NCBI GenBank assembly: GCA_944327255.1
Contig: CALVHA010000006.1
Span: 1 to 64,000 of the forward strand
Length of the DNA stretch: 64,000 nt
Reading direction: 5' to 3'
From: Candidatus Gastranaerophilales bacterium
GTDB taxonomy: Bacteria; Cyanobacteriota; Vampirovibrionia; Gastranaerophilales; Gastranaerophilaceae
The notes beneath the pieces are model-generated. The model made no database searches and was not told the origin of the DNA. It worked only from the letters and a program-made list of their open reading frames with translations. Within the stretch, counting starts at the first letter, position 1, and the number at the start of each line of letters is the position of its first letter. The position numbers and the translations under genes are program-made. Of this stretch, positions 15,732 to 24,452 are shown piece by piece.

Positions 15732-16451
15732 ATGTATGAAGAGGATATAAAATTGCAACTTGCCACAATACAGCCGAATATAGTAAAAGCCGGAACCTGC
15801 CCGCATGGACTTCCTCTCGGAGCATGCCCGATATGTAACGGTATGGGAGGTGGTGGTGGCATGAAAAAAGCCGATTTTTCAGCTAAACCCGGAGAAATGA
15901 GTTGGAATGAATGTGCTGCAATCGGAGCTTTTTTAAAAGCTCAGCAAAATGCCCGTATGGCACGTCAGCAAGATGCACAGAATTTTGCTCAGCAGGCAAT
16001 AGCGTTTCAAAATGCAATAATGAATGCATCTCAAAAACTCGCAAACATTACAGGGGTAATTTCAGCTAACGCACCGACAATTATCTCCAAACCTGTGAAT
16101 TTAATTTTAAATACAGTCATTGGCGGAACAATTAACTTAATAAAAAATATCCCAACAACAATACAGAACATTACGCAGATAATTAACCAGAAATTGACGG
16201 ATATCTCAGATAAATTAACTGCAGTATACGGAGAACTAAAAACTGCTATTGCAAAAAAAATCGCAGAACCATTGAAAGAACTAAAGAAAAAACTTAAATC
16301 TATATTCTCAATATTTAATCCAAACAACACAGATAACGAAGAAAAACAAATTGATGAGACAAAAAAAGCTTTCAAGCTAAAAACATTCATTCACGACCTG
16401 TATAAACGGATTACTGGGGAAGAAGAAACACAAAAGGAATTACATAAATGA
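15732..16451 (+). CDS. CPHG/CPIC zinc-binding-motif protein of unknown function
   Basis: From ATG 15732 the product has 239 residues; an in-frame GTG at 15690 would add 14. Neither start has a clear Shine-Dalgarno. Near the N-terminus lies AGTCPHGLPLGACPICNGM, a C..H..C..C set that probably binds zinc, followed by GGGGG. Residues about 70-160 are Ala/Gln/Ile/Thr-rich and moderately hydrophobic (IISKPVNLILNTVIGG), suggesting membrane association, and the C-terminal third is Lys-rich and helical. It is the first gene after the cobalamin riboswitch and overlaps the next by four bases (ATGA). I do not recognise a function; similar CPHG-CPIC N-termini are, from memory, seen in Melainabacteria. Confidence 0.7.
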   Translation: MYEEDIKLQLATIQPNIVKAGTCPHGLPLGACPICNGMGGGGGMKKADFSAKPGEMSWNECAAIGAFLKAQQNARMARQQDAQNFAQQAIAFQNAIMNASQKLANITGVISANAPTIISKPVNLILNTVIGGTINLIKNIPTTIQNITQIINQKLTDISDKLTAVYGELKTAIAKKIAEPLKELKKKLKSIFSIFNPNNTDNEEKQIDETKKAFKLKTFIHDLYKRITGEEETQKELHK

Positions 16452-17944
16452 TTGTCACAACCTTTAACGACGGAGAAGCCAGGCGTCAACAAAGAAATCT
16501 GACTGGTATTCAAAGGAAAAACAACAATAAAACAAGAGAAGGAGTTATTGTCAATAATTTTATAAGAGACAATGAACAAGATTTTCCATCACTAACACTG
16601 GATGATACAAAAGACTCTCTAATTATATCTGAGACAGCAAAACTCCCCCAACAACTTGCAGATAACAGGACATCTCCGGAAAAAAGTCTTCTTCCGATAA
16701 GCGCAGTTGCAATAGGTGTCATGGGTATTATTGCAGGGATTTCCTGGTTTGTAAAACGCAACGCGAAAATTACAAACGAAATAGCTCGAGAAAAATGGAT
16801 AACTTCATTCACACGAAACATATCTATAAACAATGAAAACGATCAGGCACTTGTTCAAATGGTTCAAAATCCAAACGAAAAAACAATAAGAGCCGGTCTT
16901 GGAGTTCTAACACTTTCAGCAACAGCGTTTATGGGTAAAACATTTTTTGACGGCTTCAAAGAAGTATGGGTTAAGAAAAAAGAAGCTGATATTCAAAAAA
17001 ATCTTCAAGAACAATTAATCAGTATTGAAACCCAATCCTTCAGTGGAAAAATTCAAATTATAAGGAACGCATTATCAGAAAAAACAAAAATGTTTTCAAA
17101 ATACCTTTCCTATAATGAACCGACTCAACAGCCTTTTGGAATGTTTAAGTCTGCTAAAGAACTATCCTTTGGTAAAAGAGAAATAATAGAAAACAAGCGA
17201 AAAAATACTGCATTAAATTATTTTATGCTTGGTTCCGCCACAGTGGCTTCAATAATAGGATTATCATTATACTCAATGAAAAACCTTCGTTCAGGAAGCA
17301 AAGAAGTTTCCAAATTCGTAGATAAAACAAAAAAGGATTTGGAATTCATTGCCCAATCAAATAAAGATAAAAATTTTGTAAAAGAATATCTTGAACACGG
17401 GCTTCAATTTATAAATGCAAAAAAAGATGTGGTGGAATACATTATAAACAAAACTTGCTGGGAGCAAGAAGAAAAAGAGAGTTTTATAAAACATGTAGTA
17501 GAAAAAATAGAAACATCAACAGTTAAAGTAAATCCTAACATCGGCGGAGATGGAACGCAAAAGCCATCCTTATCCTCATTTGTTGATGACTACAGAGCTT
17601 TTTTCTATAACCTGCTTATTGAACCAGACAATCCGCAGTTTCAACAGCTTTTCTTCGGGACGACTGCACTTGCTGGAATCAGCTATGGTGGGAAACTTAT
17701 AGGCGATGCAATAAAAGAAGTTCAGGTCAAAAAAATTAATGCGCAGACAGAAATAAATCTTCAACAAAGACTGGTCTCTACGGAATTAAGAAACTTTAAG
17801 TCCAAAAAAGATGCCGCTATTAAACCTCTTGTAGATGAATTTTATAAACAGGTTGATGAAGGTAAGCCAAAGGAACAGTTAAAAACAATGGCCGAAAACA
17901 TCTTACTTGAAATTAAAAATGGACCTCCGTTTGTTTACTCATAA
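16448..17944 (+). CDS. membrane protein of unknown function
   Basis: The 498-residue product has three separate hydrophobic helices: about residues 78-97 (LLPISAVAIGVMGIIAGISW), 157-175 (GVLTLSATAFMG) and 260-278 (FMLGSATVASIIGLSLYS), and a possible fourth near 405. Long charged regions lie between them. The motif EVWVKKKEADIQKNLQEQLIS returns near the C-terminus as EVQVKKINAQTEINLQQRLVS, so the protein contains an internal duplication of a helix-plus-coil unit. It overlaps the upstream CPHG/CPIC gene by four bases and is 12 bases before the next gene, making a three-gene operon. No family is recognised. Confidence 0.7.
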   Translation: MIVTTFNDGEARRQQRNLTGIQRKNNNKTREGVIVNNFIRDNEQDFPSLTLDDTKDSLIISETAKLPQQLADNRTSPEKSLLPISAVAIGVMGIIAGISWFVKRNAKITNEIAREKWITSFTRNISINNENDQALVQMVQNPNEKTIRAGLGVLTLSATAFMGKTFFDGFKEVWVKKKEADIQKNLQEQLISIETQSFSGKIQIIRNALSEKTKMFSKYLSYNEPTQQPFGMFKSAKELSFGKREIIENKRKNTALNYFMLGSATVASIIGLSLYSMKNLRSGSKEVSKFVDKTKKDLEFIAQSNKDKNFVKEYLEHGLQFINAKKDVVEYIINKTCWEQEEKESFIKHVVEKIETSTVKVNPNIGGDGTQKPSLSSFVDDYRAFFYNLLIEPDNPQFQQLFFGTTALAGISYGGKLIGDAIKEVQVKKINAQTEINLQQRLVSTELRNFKSKKDAAIKPLVDEFYKQVDEGKPKEQLKTMAENILLEIKNGPPFVYS

Positions 17945-17956
17945 AAAGGAGATAAA

Positions 17957-18427
17957 ATGGTACAATCTGTTAATATATATTCATACAAACCTTTATATAA
18001 TACATGTCAACCTCAACTTCCGACACATGACAGAAATTATTCAATTTTTGATAAAAATAAGGTTGATTATTTTGTAAAGCAAAAAGAACAGGCATTACCA
18101 TATCTCAACGAAATTCTGCTTCATTCAAACAGCGAGCCTCAAGTAACGGAAACCCTGTATATTTTAGATAGAATGCTTGAAAACGGAACCAAAGGAATAG
18201 ATAAAATGTACCCGACATTATCCAGATTTAATAATACCCAATCTGCGAATATTCAAACATTTCTGGCAGGTATTTACAGAAAAATACAGGTTCCCGATGC
18301 ATTTGGACCATTAGTGAGAATGCTCATACAAAATTCAATGAAACAAGATCAGAACATGCCTTTTGATCCGAATGAAGAAATTGGTGGGGCAATTTTAAGT
18401 TACATATCAGATAGGTTTAAAAACTAG
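17957..18427 (+). CDS. helical protein of unknown function
   Basis: The 156-residue product is soluble and alpha-helical. YFVKQKEQALPYLNEILLHS, TETLYILDRMLENGTKG, FLAGIYRKIQ and VRMLIQNSMK look like short ARM/HEAT-type helices. AAAAGGAGAT precedes the ATG. It is the third gene after the cobalamin riboswitch and has no signal peptide. No known family is recognised, and nothing in it points to B12 chemistry or transport. Confidence 0.65.
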   Translation: MVQSVNIYSYKPLYNTCQPQLPTHDRNYSIFDKNKVDYFVKQKEQALPYLNEILLHSNSEPQVTETLYILDRMLENGTKGIDKMYPTLSRFNNTQSANIQTFLAGIYRKIQVPDAFGPLVRMLIQNSMKQDQNMPFDPNEEIGGAILSYISDRFKN

Positions 18428-18582
18428 TAATCACACGCCATTAATACTGATTTATATATTTTGTAAATACAAAATATGTTACGATTTGTTAACAAAATTT
18501 ATACAAAAATTAAAGTTTTCGTCCATGATTGTCGATAGCATGAGTACAGATGTACTAACTAAGAAAGGAATGGACAACCGTT

Positions 18583-19623
18583 ATGGGTATGGCAGCTTCA
18601 CAAGCTAGATTTTTGGGTCTAACCGCTCGAAAAAATAACGTTGAGTTCGAAGGCCAACAGATTAACCAACAACGTACAACGTTGTCAAATCAGTCTGCCA
18701 ACTACTACAACGATCTTCTCGGTATGACCGTTCCTACACCGCCTTCAGTAGACAGTTATACAAAAACAGTTTATACATTTGAAGACGGAGCTCTTACAAA
18801 TACAATTACATCATTAATTGCACAAGCAAATGGACAATATACCGTAAGCTACTTAGCAAGATGGCAGGATGACTATTCTGTAATAGCAGCTTCAACAAGC
18901 GTTGTGACAAGAACAGGAACAGCCCCTGACTATGTATATTCAATTGGTTCAACAGAATTAAGAGCATTAGGCACTGAAGATCCTTCAATAGAAAATGACC
19001 AAGAACGTCTTAATAAACAAAAAGAAGAACAAGCTTGGCTTACAATGTTAACTAACAAATACGGGGAAACTGATTGGTTAGTAAGATATGTAACTGATAC
19101 AACAACAGGAACGGAAGTACCTTATTTCTATAGCAGAAATGATCTTAACAATGCACTATATGACGAACAGACCGGTGCTTCTCTATCAAACATTAACTGC
19201 TACACAATAGGGAGTGAACAGAAAGTTCAAGAACACATTGCAATCGAAAACTGTAAAGTTGAAAAGGATTCTTCTGGAAGATTTATTTCAATCAGTATTC
19301 CGGAAGTAATTACCGGAGTAGATGAAGACGGGAACCCAACAATAGAAACAGTATATACAGATTACGCCCTGACGACTTCTACAACAACGGATCAGGATGC
19401 ATACAACGATGCAATGAATCAATATGAATATGAAAAATATTTATATGACCAATCAATTGAAGATATTAATTCAAAGATTGAAATTATTCAGGCACAAGAT
19501 AAAAACTTAGAATTAAGACTAAAACAACTCGATACGGAACAGGATGCAATTTCAAACGAAGTTGATGCCGTTCAAAAAGTTATTGAGAAAAACACCGAAA
19601 GCTCATTCAAAACTTTCGGCTAA
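18583..19623 (+). CDS. 'QARFL' family protein, short paralogue
   Basis: The 346-residue product begins MGMAASQARFLGLTARKNNV, then EFEGQQINQQRTTLSNQSAN, matching the N-terminus of the protein at 1212-2960. The C-terminal ~60 residues (INSKIEIIQAQDKNLELRL, then EVDAVQKVIEKNTESSF) are a coiled coil matching that protein's end. The centre is Thr/Ser-rich and beta-prone. There is no signal peptide. Translation probably uses GAAAGGAA, 12 bases before the ATG, exactly as in the paralogue. The gene stands alone, with a terminator at 19669. Helical ends and a variable centre fit a filament or surface assembly protein, but this is unproven. Confidence 0.75.
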   Translation: MGMAASQARFLGLTARKNNVEFEGQQINQQRTTLSNQSANYYNDLLGMTVPTPPSVDSYTKTVYTFEDGALTNTITSLIAQANGQYTVSYLARWQDDYSVIAASTSVVTRTGTAPDYVYSIGSTELRALGTEDPSIENDQERLNKQKEEQAWLTMLTNKYGETDWLVRYVTDTTTGTEVPYFYSRNDLNNALYDEQTGASLSNINCYTIGSEQKVQEHIAIENCKVEKDSSGRFISISIPEVITGVDEDGNPTIETVYTDYALTTSTTTDQDAYNDAMNQYEYEKYLYDQSIEDINSKIEIIQAQDKNLELRLKQLDTEQDAISNEVDAVQKVIEKNTESSFKTFG

Positions 19624-19668
19624 GAAAAAGATTTTCCTTTCCCTTTTTCCTTTTTCCTATTATTTTCC

Positions 19669-19701
19669 AACGACTAACAACAATGCTAGTCGTTTTTTTT
19701 T
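19669..19701 (+). terminator. terminator of the short QARFL gene
   Basis: AACGACTA (19669-19676) pairs with TAGTCGTT (19687-19694) and is followed by an unbroken T run to about 19701. Confidence 0.88.
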
Positions 19702-19717
19702 ATGTTAACATAATGAT

Positions 19718-20581
19718 ATGAGTTTTACAGAAAAGTATAATGCTATACGGGATCTTGCAGACAAAGAAATAGCAGAACTTAAAGCAGAAATACTCAAAGA
19801 AATACAAAGCGCCTCCGGAATAAAATCCGAATTAGAAGCATACATAAATGCCCCATCAAAACATATCCGTGCGCTAATTGTGTTTTTGTGTCTTAAAGCA
19901 TTGCAAATGCCAGTAACAAAAGAACAGATAAAATTACAGGCAATAGTAGAACTTGTACACAATGCGTCATTAATTCATGATGATGTAATAGATGACTCTA
20001 AAGAGCGTCGTAAGCAAGATTCATTTAATAAAAAATCAGGGAACCATCTTGCGGTTATAGCCGGCGATTATATATTATCTTTTGCGCTAAAAAATCTTGC
20101 GGATCTTGGCTCAATAGAATTGATAAATCTATTTGCTCAAACTCTATCTGATATGTGCAGAGGAGAAATTCTACAACAGCAGTCAATATTCAATATCCCA
20201 ACAATGGAAGAATACCTGAACAAAACTTATTATAAGACAGGATCACTATTTGAAACGGCAATGAATGGAGCATTAATACTTTGTATAGAAGACAATCCAA
20301 AATTAAAAGAATTTGCAAAAAATTTCGGGATAGCCTTCCAGCTGCGGGATGATATAAAAAACATCATAGAGAACCGACCAGACAGTGATATTAAAAACGG
20401 AATATATACAGCAGCAGTAATATATTCGAAATCCCCGAATAATCCTTTCACAGGTATTGAAAAAGCAAAAATTTTGTTGGATAATTATATAGAGACGGCA
20501 AAATCTTTGCTGAATGAACTTCCCGAAAACCAATATAAAACAGCGATAATAGAACTTTTGGAAATTATAAATAATGAGTAA
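19718..20581 (+). CDS. polyprenyl diphosphate synthase family protein
   Basis: The 287-residue product belongs to the trans-isoprenyl diphosphate synthases, which condense isopentenyl diphosphate with allylic diphosphates to make carrier or quinone side chains. The first Asp-rich motif is intact (HDDVIDD, Asp from about residue 88). The second reads LRDDIKN near residue 211, so the last Asp of DDxxD is Asn. The protein is shorter than typical octaprenyl synthases (about 320 residues). A -10-like TAACAT (19706-19711) ends six bases before ATG, so the mRNA is probably leaderless. It overlaps lepB by eight bases. Chain length cannot be predicted. Confidence 0.85.
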   Translation: MSFTEKYNAIRDLADKEIAELKAEILKEIQSASGIKSELEAYINAPSKHIRALIVFLCLKALQMPVTKEQIKLQAIVELVHNASLIHDDVIDDSKERRKQDSFNKKSGNHLAVIAGDYILSFALKNLADLGSIELINLFAQTLSDMCRGEILQQQSIFNIPTMEEYLNKTYYKTGSLFETAMNGALILCIEDNPKLKEFAKNFGIAFQLRDDIKNIIENRPDSDIKNGIYTAAVIYSKSPNNPFTGIEKAKILLDNYIETAKSLLNELPENQYKTAIIELLEIINNE

Positions 20582-21218
20582 AGAAGAGATTAGAGAAAAT
20601 ATCAACAAATGGTATGAAACGAACAGACCAGCTATAAAAGAAACAATCGAAACAATCGTATTTGTTATAGTAATGGTTATTATAATAAGATTTTTTGTAG
20701 GAGAAATCCGCTGGATCCCGTCAGGTTCAATGCACCCTACACTTATAGAGGGGGACAGAATCTTTGTTGAACGGTATTCCAGATTCTACTCCACATCTAA
20801 ACGTGGAGATATAATGGTATTCTACCCACCGTTTGAAAAACTCAAAAATACCCCTTGGAAAGTTTTTACAAGATTAACCGGATTTTTCTGTAAAGACATC
20901 GCTTATATCAAACGTGTAATAGGTATGCCGGGAGATAAATTTGAAATAAAAACAGACAAAAACGGCAAATCAACTGTATATATAAATGATAAACCTTTAA
21001 CAGAACCTTATGTGTTAAGTGCTTATGATTATACGCCTTGTACAAAGGATATGCTATGCGGACCAATTACAATTCCGGAGAAACATTATATGATGATGGG
21101 CGATAACAGAGGAAATTCGCAGGATGGAAGATACTGGGGCTTATTGCCTGAAGACAGATTTATCGGGCGTGCAGTATTTGTATTCTGGCCACTGACAAGA
21201 TTAAAAGGACTTCATTAA
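20574..21218 (+). CDS. lepB: signal peptidase I
   Basis: Type I signal peptidase cleaves signal peptides at the outer face of the inner membrane. The 214-residue protein has one N-terminal transmembrane helix (TIVFVIVMVIIIRFFVG), the box B motif PSGSMHPTL with catalytic Ser52, the general-base Lys113 in YIKRVIGMPGD, and the later boxes MMGDNRGNSQDGR and W. It is an ordinary single-span bacterial enzyme. It overlaps the prenyl synthase by eight bases and is followed after 12 bases by the acetyltransferase gene. Confidence 0.95.
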   Translation: MSKEEIRENINKWYETNRPAIKETIETIVFVIVMVIIIRFFVGEIRWIPSGSMHPTLIEGDRIFVERYSRFYSTSKRGDIMVFYPPFEKLKNTPWKVFTRLTGFFCKDIAYIKRVIGMPGDKFEIKTDKNGKSTVYINDKPLTEPYVLSAYDYTPCTKDMLCGPITIPEKHYMMMGDNRGNSQDGRYWGLLPEDRFIGRAVFVFWPLTRLKGLH

Positions 21219-21230
21219 AAAGAGGTTAAG

Positions 21231-21788
21231 ATGAGCGAAAAAGCCAAAATGATTGCGGGAGAAATGTATTTCCCTTTTGACAAAGAATTGATAGAAGACA
21301 GAAATAAAGCAAAGGAATTATGCTTTGAATTAAACACCTTACCACCATCAAAAACAGATAAAAGAAAAAATATTATAAAAAATCTTTTGGGAGAAAGCTT
21401 TGATGATACATTGATAGAATCCAATTTCTTTTGTGACTATGGCTATAACATCAAGGTAGGGAAAAATTTTTATATAAATCATAATTGCGTAATGCTTGAT
21501 TGTGCACAAATAACCTTTGGGGACAATGTCCTTATAGGTCCAAATTGTGGTTTTTATACGGCAATTCATCCTATAGATGCAGAAGAAAGAAGTACTTTTG
21601 CTGAATCTGCAAAACCGATCACTGTCGGGAATGATGTTTGGATAGGAGGAAACGTAACCGTTTTACCAGGAGTAACTATAGGCTCAAATACAGTAATAGG
21701 TGCAGGAAGTGTTGTTACAAAAGATATTCCTTCAAACGTTGTTGCGGTAGGGAATCCTTGTAAAGTTTTAAGAAATATTCTTGACTAA
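21231..21788 (+). CDS. sugar O-acetyltransferase, maltose/galactoside acetyltransferase type
   Basis: The 185-residue product has the Maa/LacA layout: an N-terminal helical cap beginning KAKMIAGEMYFPFDKEL, then left-handed beta-helix hexapeptides (GYNIKVGKNFYINHN, ITFGDNVLIGPN, the catalytic-type His in FYTAIHPID, and VWIGGNVTVLPGVTIGSN), closing with GAGSVVTKDIPSN. It transfers acetyl from acetyl-CoA to a sugar hydroxyl; the acceptor is unknown. AAGAGGT precedes the ATG, and it is the last gene of the unit with lepB. Confidence 0.9.
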   Translation: MSEKAKMIAGEMYFPFDKELIEDRNKAKELCFELNTLPPSKTDKRKNIIKNLLGESFDDTLIESNFFCDYGYNIKVGKNFYINHNCVMLDCAQITFGDNVLIGPNCGFYTAIHPIDAEERSTFAESAKPITVGNDVWIGGNVTVLPGVTIGSNTVIGAGSVVTKDIPSNVVAVGNPCKVLRNILD

Positions 21789-21925
21789 CATCGTCCACAA
21801 ATATAATCATCTTTATTAAAAATCTACTATAATTTACATACAAATATATTTGTGCTAATATTTTGGAGTAATAATTAGGGAAAAGTTTACCCTTATAATG
21901 TTAAAATGCTTATGGAGAGAAAAAG

Positions 21926-24409
21926 ATGAAAGAAGCATATTTTCCGCAGGAAATAGAAAAAAAATGGCAAAAAAAATGGGAAGAAGAAGGCGTATTTAAA
22001 ACCTTGGATAACAGTGACAAACCAAAATATTATGCATTGTCAATGTTTCCATACCCGTCAGGGAAACTTCATATGGGACACGTCAGAAACTATACAATAA
22101 CAGATGTAATCGCCAGATTTAAAAAAGCACAAGGATATAATGTTCTTCATCCAATGGGCTGGGACAGCTTTGGTCTTCCTGCAGAAAATGCGGCAATGAA
22201 ACATGGAGCAGATCCTGCAAAATGGACAGACGAAAATATTGCTTATATGACAAAACAACTTAAAATGCTTGGGCTTTCATATGATTGGGATCGAGAAGTT
22301 GCAACCTGTAAGCCTGATTATTACAAATGGACACAATGGTTGTTTTTACAGCTTTACAAAAAAGGGCTTGCGTATAAAAAAGAAGCTGCTGTAAATTGGT
22401 GCGACAATTGCGGAACCGTACTTGCCAATGAACAAGTAATTGATGGAAAATGTTGGAGATGTGACAGTATCGTTGAGAAAAAATATCTCTCTCAGTGGTT
22501 CCTAAAAATTACAGATTATGCAGAAGTTTTATTAAAAGATTTAGATAAACTTGAAGGTTGGGGCGATAATGTAAAAACCATGCAAGCGAACTGGATAGGG
22601 AAGTCTCAAGGTGCAATTTTCAAATTTAAAGTAAAAGAAATTCCCGGACTTGAAGTTCCTGTCTATACAACAAGACCGGACACTGTATACGGCATAACAT
22701 ATCTTGTTGTTGCTCCGGAATATAAAGATATAGAAAAACTCACAACACCAGAAAACAAAGAGGCTGTAGAAGCATACAGAGCAAATGCCCGAAAAATGAC
22801 TGAAATCGAAAGACTTTCAACAGACAGGGTTAAAACAGGGGTTCCTCTTGGCACACATTGTATAAACCCTTTTAACGGAGAGGAATTTCCTCTATGGACA
22901 GCAGATTATGCACTTGTAGAATATGGGACAGGTGCTGTAATGGCAGTTCCGACACACGACACAAGAGACTTTGATTTTGCAAAAAAATACAATCTACCTA
23001 TGAAAGTTGTAATTCAAAATCCTGAAAATCCGAGTGATTGTAAAGATTCTGCCTATACAGAGCCAGGAGTGCTTGTAAATTCAGGTGAGTTCAATGGAAT
23101 GAAAAATGATGAAGCAAAAAAAGCCATTACCGAAAAATCTGTAAAAGAAGGTTTTGGAGAATTTAAAACCCAATATAGATTGCGGGACTGGTTAATTTCT
23201 CGTCAGAGATACTGGGGAGCTCCAATTCCTGTAGTATATTGTGAGAAATGTGGTATTCAACCGGTAAAAGAAGAAGATTTACCTGTATTGCTCCCTAAAG
23301 ACGTCGACTTCTCAGTTGTCGGCAAATCTCCGATTACCACATCAAAATCATTTATTGAAACAAAATGTCCCATCTGTGGAGGGCCTGCAAAACGCGAAAC
23401 TGATACAATGGATACATTTATTTGTTCAAGCTGGTATTATCTTCGTTATGCAGATGCAAAAAATGATAAAAAACCGTTTGACAGAGATTTAGTCAATAAA
23501 TGGCTTCCTGTAGATCAATATGTAGGTGGCATTGAACATGCAATTTTACACTTGCTTTATTCAAGATTTTTCACTAAAGCATTAAGAGATTTAGGACTTC
23601 TTGATTTTGACGAGCCATTCAAAAATCTTCTTACTCAGGGAATGGTTCTTAAAGATGGGTCAAAAATGTCTAAATCTAAAGGCAATACTGTTGATCCTGA
23701 TGAAATATTTGAAAATTACGGAGCCGATACAGCACGACTGTTTATTCTTTCGGATTCTCCACCAGCAAGAGACTTTGACTGGTCGGACGCAGGTGTTGAA
23801 GGTTGTTACAAGTTCCTTAACAGAGTTTGGCGACTAATCTCAACAAATGCACAAAATATTGACATTAACAATACAGAAGTTAAATCTGATAAACTCAGAA
23901 AAGATAACGATGATCTTGTACGTGTCGTACATATGGCTATTAAAGGAATAACTAATGATATTGCTAATGACTTTCAATTCAATACAGTAATTTCTAAATA
24001 TAGAGAACTTACCAATGCGATCTATGACTGGTGCGGCAGCAAAAAGGAACTTGATGCGGAAGATAAAAATGTCCTGAGCTTTGCAGTTATAAGCCTGATA
24101 AAACTAATGTCTCCTGTAGCCGTCCATCTGACAGAAGAAGCTTGGCATGAACTTGGCGGAGAAGGCTCAATTCACGATCAAGCATGGTGTAAATGGGACG
24201 AAAATTTAGCAAAGGCAAGTTCCATAACACTTGTAGTTCAAATCAACGGGAAAGTAAAGGACAAAATCGAAGTTGACGAGTCTCTCTCTCAAGAACAATT
24301 GAAAGAAACAGCTCTTAATAGTCCAAAAATTAAGGAGCTTACAGATGGAAAAAACATTGTAAAAACAATAGTTGTTCCAAAAAAACTTGTTAACATCGTT
24401 GTAAAATAA
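21926..24409 (+). CDS. leuS: leucyl-tRNA synthetase
   Basis: LeuRS charges tRNA-Leu. The 827-residue protein is of bacterial length and includes the class I HIGH motif as HMGH (residues 49-52, within FPYPSGKLHMGH), the CP1 editing domain with TTRPDTVYGITYL and the conserved Asp in THDTRDFDFA, zinc-type Cys pairs (CDNCG..CWRCD and CEKCG..CPICG), and KMSKS at 580-584. The C-terminal anticodon-binding and tail domains are present. GGAGAG precedes the ATG, and TATAAT near 21894 gives a short leader. It is monocistronic. Confidence 0.97.
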   Translation: MKEAYFPQEIEKKWQKKWEEEGVFKTLDNSDKPKYYALSMFPYPSGKLHMGHVRNYTITDVIARFKKAQGYNVLHPMGWDSFGLPAENAAMKHGADPAKWTDENIAYMTKQLKMLGLSYDWDREVATCKPDYYKWTQWLFLQLYKKGLAYKKEAAVNWCDNCGTVLANEQVIDGKCWRCDSIVEKKYLSQWFLKITDYAEVLLKDLDKLEGWGDNVKTMQANWIGKSQGAIFKFKVKEIPGLEVPVYTTRPDTVYGITYLVVAPEYKDIEKLTTPENKEAVEAYRANARKMTEIERLSTDRVKTGVPLGTHCINPFNGEEFPLWTADYALVEYGTGAVMAVPTHDTRDFDFAKKYNLPMKVVIQNPENPSDCKDSAYTEPGVLVNSGEFNGMKNDEAKKAITEKSVKEGFGEFKTQYRLRDWLISRQRYWGAPIPVVYCEKCGIQPVKEEDLPVLLPKDVDFSVVGKSPITTSKSFIETKCPICGGPAKRETDTMDTFICSSWYYLRYADAKNDKKPFDRDLVNKWLPVDQYVGGIEHAILHLLYSRFFTKALRDLGLLDFDEPFKNLLTQGMVLKDGSKMSKSKGNTVDPDEIFENYGADTARLFILSDSPPARDFDWSDAGVEGCYKFLNRVWRLISTNAQNIDINNTEVKSDKLRKDNDDLVRVVHMAIKGITNDIANDFQFNTVISKYRELTNAIYDWCGSKKELDAEDKNVLSFAVISLIKLMSPVAVHLTEEAWHELGGEGSIHDQAWCKWDENLAKASSITLVVQINGKVKDKIEVDESLSQEQLKETALNSPKIKELTDGKNIVKTIVVPKKLVNIVVK

Positions 24410-24421
24410 TTATAATAATAG

Positions 24422-24452
24422 GAACGGCTTTCAATCTTGGAGGTCGTTTCTA
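24422..24452 (+). terminator. terminator of leuS
   Basis: AACGGCTTTC (24423-24432) and GGAGGTCGTT (24439-24448) pair along ten bases if three G-U pairs are allowed. A weak T-rich tail follows and overlaps the end of the convergent gene. Confidence 0.55.
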
